A stretch of 64,000 bases of DNA, taken from positions 24,268-88,267 of the forward strand of contig CAZTCR010000010.1 of NCBI GenBank assembly GCA_964612185.1, in the 5' to 3' direction. A program made the translations under genes and the position numbers. This document shows, one piece after another, positions 6,291 through 14,525 of the stretch. Under the pieces are notes generated by a model that worked only from the letters and a program-made list of their open reading frames with translations, made no database searches and had not been told where the DNA came from. The stretch is from UBA1447 sp964612185 (GTDB taxonomy: Bacteria; Bacillota; Clostridia; Oscillospirales; Acutalibacteraceae). Numbering within the stretch: position 1 is the first letter of the stretch; every line of letters starts with the position of its first letter.

Positions 6291-9164
6291 ATGAAAAAAG
6301 CAATATCTGTTCTTTTGGCAATCGCAATGGTTTTCACTGTGGTTCAGGCAGGCATGTTTTCGGTATCCGCTTTGCAGGAAGGCGATTTTACTTATACCGT
6401 ATCCGGTTCGGAAGCGACAATAACAGGATATACGGGTTCAGGCGGCAACATAGTTATCCCTGATCAATTGGGTGGGTTTCCGGTTAGGTTTATCGCCGAA
6501 AACTCCTTCGCTTCAAAATCGACTTTAACGGGTGTTGTTATTCCGGACAGTGTGACTGAAATTTATACGCAAGCTTTTAGATACTGCCAAAATCTTCAAA
6601 GCGTGACATTTGGTACAGAAGTGACCGTTATCGGTCAGTCTGCGTTTGATTATGCTGTAAGTCTAACCGAGGTGATTCTTCCTGAAAAACTCAGCCATGT
6701 TTCAGGAGGCGCTTTCTCAAATTGCACTGCACTAACAAAAGTGGTTATCCCCAATTCCTCAGCAACAATCGGGATGTATGCTTTCGAATTCTGCACATCG
6801 TTAACATCGGTAACAATAGGAACCGGTGTTAATCTTATCACCAGTTATGCTTTCAAGGACTGCCCATCGCTTACCGCTGCTTATTTTATGGGAAATGCGC
6901 CTTCAATGTTTCCAAGTGTCTTTGTAAACTGCTCGGCGCTTTTTACGGTTTATTATGTTGAAGGCAACCCCAGTTTTCCTGATAATTGGAACGGGTACAA
7001 TACCGCAGCATTCACACCTTTTAATACACCGACATTCACGGCAAATCCGACATTTCCGACAAACGGCAATGTAACAGTAACAATAATGTACCCATCCGGT
7101 GCTGCGACATCAGAATATAAACACCTGGGCGGCAATTGGCAAGCGTATACAGCACCCGTTGTTCTGTCTGATAACGATGAAGTTTTTGCGCGATGTTGTG
7201 ACGCAGCAGGAAAGCCGAGTCTCGTTGGTTCAATTATTGTGAATAATATCAATAAACTAATTCCGTCTTTTACCTCTTTTCCCGAACAGGCAACTAACGG
7301 AAATGTAACCGTTTCAATTATTTATGCGGAGACGGCAACCATTAAAGAATACAAAATCGGCACGGGAAGCTGGACCTCATATACCGCCCCTTTGGTGATT
7401 ACCGAAAACGGTGATGTTTGGGCAAGGTGTTCAGATGCGCTCGGCAACACAAGCCCGGAGACTCTTTATAGTGTAACCAATATTGACGGAATAGCGCCCG
7501 TGACACCGACGCTTGAGGCAGACCCGCAGTTGCCGACAAGCGGTATTGTGACAGTTACGGTAACTTATCCCGGTGATGCCGCGGCAATGGAAGTGAAGGT
7601 TGGCGATAAAGATTGGACGGAATATACCGATCCGGTAGTATTGGATGTAAACAATACTGTCAGCGCCCGGTGCTTTGACGAGGCGGGCAATGTGAGTGAA
7701 ACGGGCTCAATCGTTATTAATTATATCGGTTTCTATGATTATGAATATACTGTTTTTCACGGTGAAACCATCATAACTGCGTACCACGGTACCGGCGGCG
7801 ATGTTGTGATTCCCGATACGCTGGGCACTTTCCCGGTTGTGGCTATAGACAACAACGCTTTCGAATACTGCAATACACTCACATCTGTCGTCATTCCGGA
7901 TACGGTGCTCTCAATCGGTGAGCAGGCGTTTTACCGTTGCGAGGGGCTTACCCGGGTAACCCTTCCTGCCGGGTTGCTGAAGATAAATGGCTCCGCATTT
8001 GCCGGGTGCATTTTGCTTGGCTCCATAACCTTCCCGGCGGGGGTCGTCGATATTGCTGACGGCGCCTTCTCTTACTGCGACGCGCTTGGATGGGCATATT
8101 TCACGGGAGCCGCTCCGGCGATGGGAACCGGTGTATTTGATGAATGCGCATCAGGATTCATTGTTTATTATTTTGATAAAACCGGGTTAGATGATCCTTG
8201 GTATTACAAAGCCCTGCCTTTTGAGCCGGAAATCAGTGCTTCGCCCACGACACCGACCAACGGCAATGTGACGGTAACAATCGAGTATCCGGAGCCGGCA
8301 ACCATCAAAGAGTATAAGATTGACGCGGGCGCTTGGACAGCGTATACAACGCCAGTAACGATGACGGTAAATGGTACGGTCTTTGCCAGATGTACGGATG
8401 AATTCGGCAATCAAAGCGCTGAAAGCGCAATTTCCATCACAAACATTGATAAGCTTCCTCCCGCCTCGCCCATACTCTCCGCTTCGCCGGAATATGATAC
8501 AACCGGCTATGTGACGGTTGCTGTGGCATTTCCTGCTGACGCAGCGGTGAAGCAATACGCGTTGGACTCGGACGGCGGGCACTGGCAGACCTACACGGGG
8601 CCGATTGTCCTGTGGGCTGAGGATAAAGTGTATGCAAGATGTTTTGATGCTGTAGGCAACGAAAGCGCGACAGAATCAATCAAGGTAACTAATTTTATCA
8701 CCATCAGTGAAGGTATTATCGAAAAAAGAGGGTCGACGACGGTAATTAACTCAAATGAAAACTATATTTACGGCCTTGCACCGGGCTTGACACAAGATGA
8801 ATTCGAGCACGATTATATCGAGACCGTCGGAGAGGTGAAAATCTACTACACCCCCGAAACGGAACCTTTGGGTACCGGAACCAGAGTTGATGTTTATAAC
8901 GGATTTGAGGAACTTATCGCGTCCTACTATATTGTCATCTTTGGTGACATCAACGGTGACGGCAGCATAGACAGCCTGGATGCGGGGACGGCGGTTGATG
9001 TTGAAAACTATGTACTTAAATGGGACCAACCGTTTGATGAGATTATGCCTTTTGCCGGGGATATCAATGGCGACGGCAGTATTGACAGCCTGGACGCCGG
9101 TATCATGGTGGACGCCGAAAACTATGCGGTGACAATTAGCCAGGTGACGGGCAGGGTTGTATAG
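6291..9164 (+). CDS. Secreted BspA-type leucine-rich-repeat protein with C-terminal dockerin
   Basis: A 957-residue exported protein. A signal peptide (MKKAISVLLAIAMVF, cleavage near SVSA) precedes a first block of BspA/LRR_5 repeats (about 40-235, units like LTSVTIGTGVNLITSYAFKD), then three beta modules of about 75 residues starting PTxGNVTVTI (245-480), a second LRR block (480-640), two more modules (640-800), a linker domain and a C-terminal type I dockerin (884-945) with two calcium loops, each DINGDGSIDSLDAG. The dockerin predicts docking to a cohesin-bearing surface or scaffold protein. The modules resemble chitobiase/Ig-like repeats; their ligand is unknown. GAAGGGA ribosome site before ATG. 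A paralogue with different order lies at 16393-19272. Confidence 0.88.
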   Translation: MKKAISVLLAIAMVFTVVQAGMFSVSALQEGDFTYTVSGSEATITGYTGSGGNIVIPDQLGGFPVRFIAENSFASKSTLTGVVIPDSVTEIYTQAFRYCQNLQSVTFGTEVTVIGQSAFDYAVSLTEVILPEKLSHVSGGAFSNCTALTKVVIPNSSATIGMYAFEFCTSLTSVTIGTGVNLITSYAFKDCPSLTAAYFMGNAPSMFPSVFVNCSALFTVYYVEGNPSFPDNWNGYNTAAFTPFNTPTFTANPTFPTNGNVTVTIMYPSGAATSEYKHLGGNWQAYTAPVVLSDNDEVFARCCDAAGKPSLVGSIIVNNINKLIPSFTSFPEQATNGNVTVSIIYAETATIKEYKIGTGSWTSYTAPLVITENGDVWARCSDALGNTSPETLYSVTNIDGIAPVTPTLEADPQLPTSGIVTVTVTYPGDAAAMEVKVGDKDWTEYTDPVVLDVNNTVSARCFDEAGNVSETGSIVINYIGFYDYEYTVFHGETIITAYHGTGGDVVIPDTLGTFPVVAIDNNAFEYCNTLTSVVIPDTVLSIGEQAFYRCEGLTRVTLPAGLLKINGSAFAGCILLGSITFPAGVVDIADGAFSYCDALGWAYFTGAAPAMGTGVFDECASGFIVYYFDKTGLDDPWYYKALPFEPEISASPTTPTNGNVTVTIEYPEPATIKEYKIDAGAWTAYTTPVTMTVNGTVFARCTDEFGNQSAESAISITNIDKLPPASPILSASPEYDTTGYVTVAVAFPADAAVKQYALDSDGGHWQTYTGPIVLWAEDKVYARCFDAVGNESATESIKVTNFITISEGIIEKRGSTTVINSNENYIYGLAPGLTQDEFEHDYIETVGEVKIYYTPETEPLGTGTRVDVYNGFEELIASYYIVIFGDINGDGSIDSLDAGTAVDVENYVLKWDQPFDEIMPFAGDINGDGSIDSLDAGIMVDAENYAVTISQVTGRVV

Positions 9165-9197
9165 GTACCATAGGAAGAGTTCGTAAATAGCACAAGA

Positions 9198-9232
9198 ACT
9201 GCCGTTGGCGATGGATATTCGTCAACGGCAGT
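9198..9232 (+). terminator. Hairpin after the LRR/dockerin gene
   Basis: An inverted repeat, ACTGCCGTTG with CAACGGCAGT, can be extended inward by a G-T wobble and three further pairs to a 14-bp stem with a 6-nt loop. It starts 34 nt after the stop codon. The downstream T-run is weak, so terminator function is likely but not certain. It also lies between this gene and the convergent flavodoxin gene. Confidence 0.55.
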
Positions 9233-9309
9233 GGGTTATGTATTCGGTTAAAAATGGCTCAAAATCCGGACAATGTCCGCGGTTAATTGGGTTGAATGGG
9301 TAAATCCTC

Positions 9310-9732
9310 TTACTTGTCGCCCTTCACATCCGTGCATCCGGTAACCGTACAACCCTGTTTCTTAATCAGTTCTTTCACCTGTTCCGCACATTTGGTCGGA
9401 CCGCCGCCGCCGGAGCAAAAGATAATTTCAACTTCTTTGCCCGCCGGCAGCAACTCAACAGCGCTGTTGAACGGGGGCGCGGGGAAGCCGCCCCAAATTG
9501 GCGCCGCAAGGACAATTTTGTCATAAGCGGCAAAGTCACAAGCAGGCCTGTTGATGGCAACGGCTTGTTGCTTCATCGCGGCGCGAGTGCCTTTGATAAA
9601 GGCGGAAAAAATCGAATACCGCTTTTGGGGGGTGATTTCCAGCAGTTCCGCGCCGTCTTTCTCCGCTTTTTCCGATGCTATCTTTTTTGTTTTGCCGCCG
9701 AGGGAATAGTAAACGATCAGAGTCTTCATCAT
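9310..9732 (-). CDS. Flavodoxin-like protein
   Basis: A 140-residue single-domain protein with the flavodoxin fold signature: TLIVYYSLGGKTKKIA at the N-terminus gives the FMN phosphate-binding loop (S-L-G-G-K-T), followed by DKIVLAAPIWGGFPAPP, the usual second FMN-contact loop, and IIFCSGGGGPTKCAEQV. It probably moves single electrons or acts as a small quinone/flavin reductase. Three nearby ATG codons are possible; the GGAAGG site is too close to the one at 9738, so 9732 (or 9729) is preferred. It is 22 nt downstream of the BNR gene on the same strand and likely co-transcribed with it; the link between the two functions is unclear. Confidence 0.82.
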   Translation of the reverse strand: MMKTLIVYYSLGGKTKKIASEKAEKDGAELLEITPQKRYSIFSAFIKGTRAAMKQQAVAINRPACDFAAYDKIVLAAPIWGGFPAPPFNSAVELLPAGKEVEIIFCSGGGGPTKCAEQVKELIKKQGCTVTGCTDVKGDK

Positions 9733-9754
9733 GTTCATCCTTCCAATATATTTG

Positions 9755-10843
9755 TTATTTTGTTAATTCAGCTAAATCTATTTTGCGGATTCGGAGCCTT
9801 GAGAGGATGGAATAATCTTTGACATCATCACCCGCGCAATAAGCGAGCAGAACATAGTCTTTGTGGAAATGGATGGCGGTGTAACAATAGCCGCTGTTGT
9901 CATCATCTTCCAGCATCACCGGTTCGCCCCAGGCGGCGCCGTTATCGCTGCTCACTGCGTAAACAAGTCGCTTGCGGTTGCTGCCGGGGATGTCCGTTTT
10001 GATGGTGGCGTAGTTGGATATCGGGTTCCAAACGGCAAGCAGTTTATCTGTGCCCGGTATTCGCTTTATCGAAAGCGGGGAGCAGGGCGAAGTGAAAAAA
10101 CAAGGCTCCGGATTGCTCCAAGTGAAACCGAAGTCGCGGGAAAAATACTCGTACTGCCTGCCCATGTCGGTCCTCGCCCAGCACCACAGGAACCCCGGTG
10201 CCAGTTCCAATACGCCCGGTTCCTGTAGGCCGGTTTTTGTGTGCGGCGAATTGAGCGAAACGGCGCAGTCATTCTCAAACCAGGTAGTACCGTCATCATC
10301 GGAGTAATAAAAATAATTCACGGCATAAGGGAAAGACGGATGTCCGGGCTGTACCCGGACGCCGTGGTGCGCGGCGGGGAACATCAGCCGGCCGTTTGAA
10401 AGCTTGATGACCCGGTCGTTATTCACCACATTAAACCCCAGCCGGTTGATGCAGTATGCGGCATCGCTCCAGCTTTTTCCCTCGTCCTTTGAGCGTCGCA
10501 TCACAAGCCTGGTATCATGAAAGCCGTGCTTAATCAGGTAAAAAATGCCGATGTCACCGCTGTTTAAACGCTGCAGGGAAACACTCATGATATTTGCCGT
10601 GCCGTGGCTTTCCGCCGCGAAAATAATAGCCGGTTCGCTCCAGGTTTCACCATCGTCATCAGAATAAATAAACGCGATATCCGCGCTGCACTCATCATGA
10701 AAACCGTTGCCGCCGTAGCGGGTATAATAAAGCATAATTCTGCCGCTTTCAAGCGTTAGAAAAGCGCCTTCGCTGTTGCGCATATTTGTTTCGTTCGGCA
10801 CCAAGTCATGGACAGCCCTGCCGGTTTTGTTCAAATCAATCAC
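9755..10843 (-). CDS. Sialidase-like BNR/Asp-box protein, cytoplasmic
   Basis: A 362-residue six-bladed beta-propeller of the sialidase superfamily. Asp-box motifs (S-x-D-x-G-x-T/S-W) are visible as YSDDDGETW, SKDEGKSW, SDDDGTTW, SRDFGFTW and a degenerate SSDNGAAW. The N-terminal NMRNSEGAFLTL could supply the arginine of the active site, but a classical FRIP motif is absent, so exo-sialidase activity is not assured; family members also include inverting hydrolases of other glycans. No signal peptide is present, suggesting action on imported oligosaccharide. The start is GTG with a weak ribosome site. It lies 50 nt after the metallophosphoesterase gene on the same strand. Confidence 0.78.
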   Translation of the reverse strand: MIDLNKTGRAVHDLVPNETNMRNSEGAFLTLESGRIMLYYTRYGGNGFHDECSADIAFIYSDDDGETWSEPAIIFAAESHGTANIMSVSLQRLNSGDIGIFYLIKHGFHDTRLVMRRSKDEGKSWSDAAYCINRLGFNVVNNDRVIKLSNGRLMFPAAHHGVRVQPGHPSFPYAVNYFYYSDDDGTTWFENDCAVSLNSPHTKTGLQEPGVLELAPGFLWCWARTDMGRQYEYFSRDFGFTWSNPEPCFFTSPCSPLSIKRIPGTDKLLAVWNPISNYATIKTDIPGSNRKRLVYAVSSDNGAAWGEPVMLEDDDNSGYCYTAIHFHKDYVLLAYCAGDDVKDYSILSRLRIRKIDLAELTK

Positions 10844-10877
10844 ATCTCAGTAGTATTAAGTTCAATGAACTGAAGAT

Positions 10878-10897
10878 GTAAAGCTATCGTACTTTAC
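10878..10897. repeat. Short GTAAAG/CTTTAC hairpin spanning a stop codon
   Basis: Inverted repeat GTAAAG with CTTTAC around an 8-nt loop. It includes the stop codon of the metallophosphoesterase gene. A 25-nt neighbourhood is almost identical to 38675-38699 (two differences in the loop). It may serve as a weak terminator or an mRNA 3'-end stabiliser. Confidence 0.55.
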
Positions 10898-12261
10898 AGA
10901 GAAACGGAGGATTGGATAACCATCACAACAAGCTTGACAAGATTCAACAAATTGACAAACAAGCTCTCGGCCGGGACGGGTTCCGCCGGCGCTGTTTTTT
11001 CCATCACATACTCATCATCAATTTTTTCGGATGTATCGGTCCGGTATGTGTTAATGGTTAAGCGGCCATCTTCAAAACCCAGAACTGTATAGGACGGCAC
11101 ACGCAGCTGGCTGCAGTTTGCCGCGTACCACGGCGCGGTGTCCGGCGCGGCGCTGTATTTGCTGCCGGAACCGGAGTTGGCAGCCAAGTAAACCGTCCCT
11201 TCGCCGTCATCAACAATTTTTCCGTCCTTAATCGGGAAGGTGCGGCAATGTACATGGTCGTGGCCGCTCAAAACAAGGTCGACGCTGTATTTGTCAAATA
11301 TGCCGGCATAAAAACGCCAAATATTCACAGGGCCCGCTTCGCCGCCGCCCGCGCCGTAAATGCTGTTGTGCATCACAACAACACGCCACAGTGCATCCGG
11401 ATTCGCGTCCACCGCTTGTTTGAGCAGCTGTTCCTGGCTGCCTGGCAGCGGCATGTTGGAGTCTAATACAACAAACAGTGCCTGACCGCGGCAGAACCAA
11501 AAGCCGGACCCGCCGAGCGAGGGAATTGTTTCACCCTTGAATTCGTTCGGATTGTTAAAGTGGTATTTGTACAGCGGAAAAGTAAAATCATGGTTACCCA
11601 TGGCCGCCGCGAAAGGAATGTTCCTGAAGACTTTCGGCGCAAGGAGCAAGTTGTATTGCGCGTTGACGGTTGCGGTATTGACCTGATCGCCGCCGGATAG
11701 GATAAAATTCGTGTCCGGATTTGCCTCAACAGCCGATTCAAGCGCGGCGTTCCAACCGAAGGAATCCCGCAGCAGGACTTCATCGAGCGTTTCGTCACCG
11801 GACCGGCCCATCTGCGGGTCGGAAACGAAGAGCGCTTTAAAATCCGTACCGCCGCCTGTTTTGAATTGTTCGGGATTACTCCACAAGCCTTTTACGGTAT
11901 AACTGTAGTAATAAACTGTGCCGGGCTCCAAATCATAAGCGGTTGCTTTGTTCGCAAGGCAGCCGACAAGTGTGAAAGATGTTTTCACCGCAACAAATGC
12001 AAAATCGCGCATATCGGCATTTTTGCTGATTTTTAACCTTGGCGCGAAGTCCGTGATGCTGCTCAGCCATGCGAAATTCATTTCGCTCTCATCGCTGCCG
12101 GGGGTGAGCGTTATCACGCTTGTATTGGTCTTGATGGATTCGTACTGTGCCGTCCACTCCTCAAACGTTGTGCGGCTGCCTGCCGCGGACGCGGCGGAAA
12201 ATGAGGATAGCAGCAGGATCAGCGCGAATAAAAGGGAAACCGATTTTACAGCCCGTTTCAT
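10894..12261 (-). CDS. Secreted metallophosphoesterase (purple-acid-phosphatase-like)
   Basis: A 455-residue exported calcineurin-like phosphoesterase. Signal peptide MKRAVKSVSLLFALILLL ends near SAASAAG. A fibronectin-like N-terminal domain (about 30-130) precedes the catalytic domain with the metal ligands VSDPQMGR, SGGDQVN, GNHDF, VVMHNSIYG and SGHDHVH. This arrangement is that of purple acid phosphatase-like enzymes, which split phosphate monoesters outside the cell. The open frame extends 37 codons further upstream, but that part lies in a dispersed repeat; the start at 12261 has an AAGGGTG ribosome site and the signal peptide directly after it. The C-terminal 20 residues are hydrophobic (NLVKLVVMVIQ) and could attach the enzyme to the membrane. 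Confidence 0.87.
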   Translation of the reverse strand: MKRAVKSVSLLFALILLLSSFSAASAAGSRTTFEEWTAQYESIKTNTSVITLTPGSDESEMNFAWLSSITDFAPRLKISKNADMRDFAFVAVKTSFTLVGCLANKATAYDLEPGTVYYYSYTVKGLWSNPEQFKTGGGTDFKALFVSDPQMGRSGDETLDEVLLRDSFGWNAALESAVEANPDTNFILSGGDQVNTATVNAQYNLLLAPKVFRNIPFAAAMGNHDFTFPLYKYHFNNPNEFKGETIPSLGGSGFWFCRGQALFVVLDSNMPLPGSQEQLLKQAVDANPDALWRVVVMHNSIYGAGGGEAGPVNIWRFYAGIFDKYSVDLVLSGHDHVHCRTFPIKDGKIVDDGEGTVYLAANSGSGSKYSAAPDTAPWYAANCSQLRVPSYTVLGFEDGRLTINTYRTDTSEKIDDEYVMEKTAPAEPVPAESLFVNLLNLVKLVVMVIQSSVSL

Positions 12262-12310
12262 AAAAACACCCTTTCGTACCAGATTGGGGAGAGTGGTTGC
12301 GCCATGGGAT

Positions 12311-12439
12311 GCGGTTGAGAAGTGCGACTGCGTTGCGGGAAGAAGTAGGAGTTTTGTGTTTTCGTTTTCCAATTGCTCATCTACTGCTTTTCTATCGCTT
12401 TTCTACTGCTTCTCAATCGTCTGCCGCTTCTTCTCCACT
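12311..12439 (-). repeat. Dispersed intergenic repeat, copy B (inverted)
   Basis: Read on the minus strand this stretch matches copy A (2287-2424): purine-rich AGTGGAGAAGAAGCGG units, then ACTCCTACTTCTTCCC and a degenerate hairpin before CACTTCTCAACCGC. It lies between two divergently transcribed genes and gives a false upstream extension to the metallophosphoesterase frame. Confidence 0.72.
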
Positions 12440-12483
12440 CAACAATATTATATCAGCACTTGCCGGAAAATACACCCCTTTTA

Positions 12484-12512
12484 TTGAAAACCGCAAACTA
12501 CTGTGGTATCAT
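12484..12512 (+). promoter_or_regulatory. Putative promoter of the phosphodiesterase operon
   Basis: TTGAAA (12484-12489) and TATCAT (12507-12512) are separated by 17 nt, a good sigma-A match, 54 nt upstream of the start codon of the first phosphodiesterase gene. Confidence 0.55.
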
Positions 12513-12566
12513 ATTTTAAAAGCGGCAGCTTGGGCTGTAATTCTGCGCGGCAACGGAGGGCACACC

Positions 12567-13532
12567 ATGACAACCACCATGAACCTGAAGACTTTCGGCA
12601 ACACCATAAAAGTATTGATTACCCTGCTGACAATACTCTTTACGATGAATCAAAGTTTTTACAGTACCCGGCTGGATAATGCCGCGATGTTTGACAACAC
12701 ACTCAAAACGGCGCTCCCGCAGACGATTGCCGCAGACACGGTAAACGCGCATTTCAACGCGCCGCTGCCGGCCGGCAAAACCGTGAAAAAATGCTTTATC
12801 TTCGGCTATGACGGCGCACGGGCTGACGGACTTGTCAATCTCAAGGGAATTAAAAACAGCGCTGTGAATTATGTGGCCGAAAGCGGGGGGCTGTATGTCT
12901 CCTTTGCCGGGGGTAAAAGTAAATATTTCAACACCCAAGCAACAAGCACCGCGCCGGGCTGGGCGTCTATCCTCACCGGTAAATGGGCGAAAGAAACCGG
13001 CGTAAAAAACAACGGTTATCTGCTCTCGAGCAACACACCGACGGTTTTAACGAGTCTTGTCGAAAGCGGCAAAGCAGGCAGTTCTTTGTTTTTATGCAGC
13101 TGGGGCGGGCACCTTACCGCCGAAAACGCGACTTACCGGGAAGAAGCGGCCTATACGCTGCAAAAAGGGCTCAATGTCCGGTGGGAAACTTACAGTTATG
13201 ACGACACCATGCATGCGGCGATGGTCGATGAGGTTCATTCGCCCGGTTGCGCGGACATCATTTTCTGCACTTACGAACGGCCGGATTCGGCGGGGCACGG
13301 CCATGGCTATGGTAATGATGTGCCGGAATATGTGGAGGCTATCAAGCTCAGCGACAAGGACGCGTATGACCTCATCAAACTTATTGAAGCCAGAGACACC
13401 TACCAAAATGAGGACTGGCTGTTTATTGTAACATCCGACCACGGCGGCAAAGGCACCGGCCACGGCAGCCAGAATGTGGACTGCCGCACGACCTTTATCG
13501 CGACAAACAAGGCGATTGATATAGCGGACTGA
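12567..13532 (+). CDS. Exported alkaline-phosphatase-superfamily phosphodiesterase, copy 1
   Basis: A 321-residue protein with an N-terminal hydrophobic export segment (VLITLLTILFTM). Metal-site motifs of the type I phosphodiesterase/nucleotide pyrophosphatase family are visible: FGYDGARADG, the putative nucleophile region TSTAPGWASILTG, ERPDSAGHGHGYG and TSDHGGKGTGHG. It should hydrolyse a phosphodiester outside the cell; the substrate cannot be read from sequence. The start is the ATG 6 nt after GGAGGG; longer upstream frames run into the dispersed repeat. It is followed 33 nt later by a paralogue and then an organophosphate-type carrier, suggesting a scavenging operon. Confidence 0.8.
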   Translation: MTTTMNLKTFGNTIKVLITLLTILFTMNQSFYSTRLDNAAMFDNTLKTALPQTIAADTVNAHFNAPLPAGKTVKKCFIFGYDGARADGLVNLKGIKNSAVNYVAESGGLYVSFAGGKSKYFNTQATSTAPGWASILTGKWAKETGVKNNGYLLSSNTPTVLTSLVESGKAGSSLFLCSWGGHLTAENATYREEAAYTLQKGLNVRWETYSYDDTMHAAMVDEVHSPGCADIIFCTYERPDSAGHGHGYGNDVPEYVEAIKLSDKDAYDLIKLIEARDTYQNEDWLFIVTSDHGGKGTGHGSQNVDCRTTFIATNKAIDIAD

Positions 13533-13565
13533 AAATATTCCGGTATCATGTAAGGGGTGGATAGG

Positions 13566-14525
13566 ATGTTTCATAAAGTGTTGCCGGTTTTCGGCAGTCT
13601 GATTGCGGTTATTTTAGCGTTAACTTTTTTTACAACACCCGCAAGTGACGGCAGTTACAGCGCGAGGCTTCAACAATCCGGTATGTTTGTCAACACGCTT
13701 GAAACCGCCTTGCCGCAATCGTATGTTGCGGATATGGTAAAGGACCATTTTAGGGCGCCGTTGCCTGCTGGCAAAACAGTTAAAAAGTGTATTGTTGTCG
13801 GCTTGGACGGCGCCAGAGGCGACAGCTTGATCCCTTTGAAAGACGACGCGGAAAGCGGCATCAACCTGCTTGCTGCCGAGGGCGGACTGTATATCGCCAA
13901 AGCAGGCGGGGACACCCTGCTGCATACACAGGCCACAAAAACAACCTCCGGATGGACCACGATACTTACCGGGAAATGGGCGAACAGCCACCTGGTATTT
14001 TACAACGGGATGATCAAACTGCTCCATCCAAAAACATTTTTAACAGAACTTGTTGAAGACGGCAGCGCCGGCAGCGCGGAATTCTATACCTGGTGGCCGT
14101 GGCATGTGCAAAAGGTTTGGTCCACTTACAAAATCGAATCCGCCTATACGAAACTGAAGGGGCTTCCTGTGCGTTGGAACACCCTTTCAAGCGAGGACGA
14201 ACTGCGGGCAACACTGCTTACACAGGCAGCTGACCCGGGTTGTGCAGACATCCTGTTCAGCATATTCGAGCGCCCGGACGTAACGGGGCACATTTACGGA
14301 TTCAGCAACGATGTGCCGGAATATGTGGAAGCTGTTCGCGCGTGCGATAAGGACGCATATGACATCATTAGGACAATCGAAGCGCGTGAAAGCTACATGG
14401 CGGAAGACTGGCTGATCATCATGACCTCCGACCACGGCGGGCAGGATAAAGACCACGGCAATCTCTCCGAGGATTGCCGGATGATTTTTATTGCGTCAAA
14501 CATAGCCATCAAAATGAATGGGTGA
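13566..14525 (+). CDS. Exported alkaline-phosphatase-superfamily phosphodiesterase, copy 2
   Basis: A 319-residue paralogue of the preceding gene with the same blocks: export segment VFGSLIAVILALTFF, VGLDGARGDS, TKTTSGWTTILTGKW, ERPDVTGHIYG and TSDHGGQDKDHG. The first histidine-rich block is GHIYG rather than GHGHG and the nucleophile region is TTSGW rather than TAPGW, so substrate range may differ. AAGGGG lies 8 nt before the ATG at 13566; the GTG at 13557 overlaps that ribosome site and is rejected. Its last codons overlap the carrier gene by 8 nt. The pair arose by tandem duplication (inference from shared order and length). Confidence 0.8.
   Translation: MFHKVLPVFGSLIAVILALTFFTTPASDGSYSARLQQSGMFVNTLETALPQSYVADMVKDHFRAPLPAGKTVKKCIVVGLDGARGDSLIPLKDDAESGINLLAAEGGLYIAKAGGDTLLHTQATKTTSGWTTILTGKWANSHLVFYNGMIKLLHPKTFLTELVEDGSAGSAEFYTWWPWHVQKVWSTYKIESAYTKLKGLPVRWNTLSSEDELRATLLTQAADPGCADILFSIFERPDVTGHIYGFSNDVPEYVEAVRACDKDAYDIIRTIEARESYMAEDWLIIMTSDHGGQDKDHGNLSEDCRMIFIASNIAIKMNG

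Noticed and set aside
12262..12372. 37-codon upstream extension of the metallophosphoesterase
   Set aside because: It translates a dispersed repeat; the start at 12261 has a ribosome site and signal peptide.
12567..14525. One phosphodiesterase gene split by a frameshift
   Set aside because: Both frames contain all motifs from export segment to the final DHGG block, so they are two complete paralogues.
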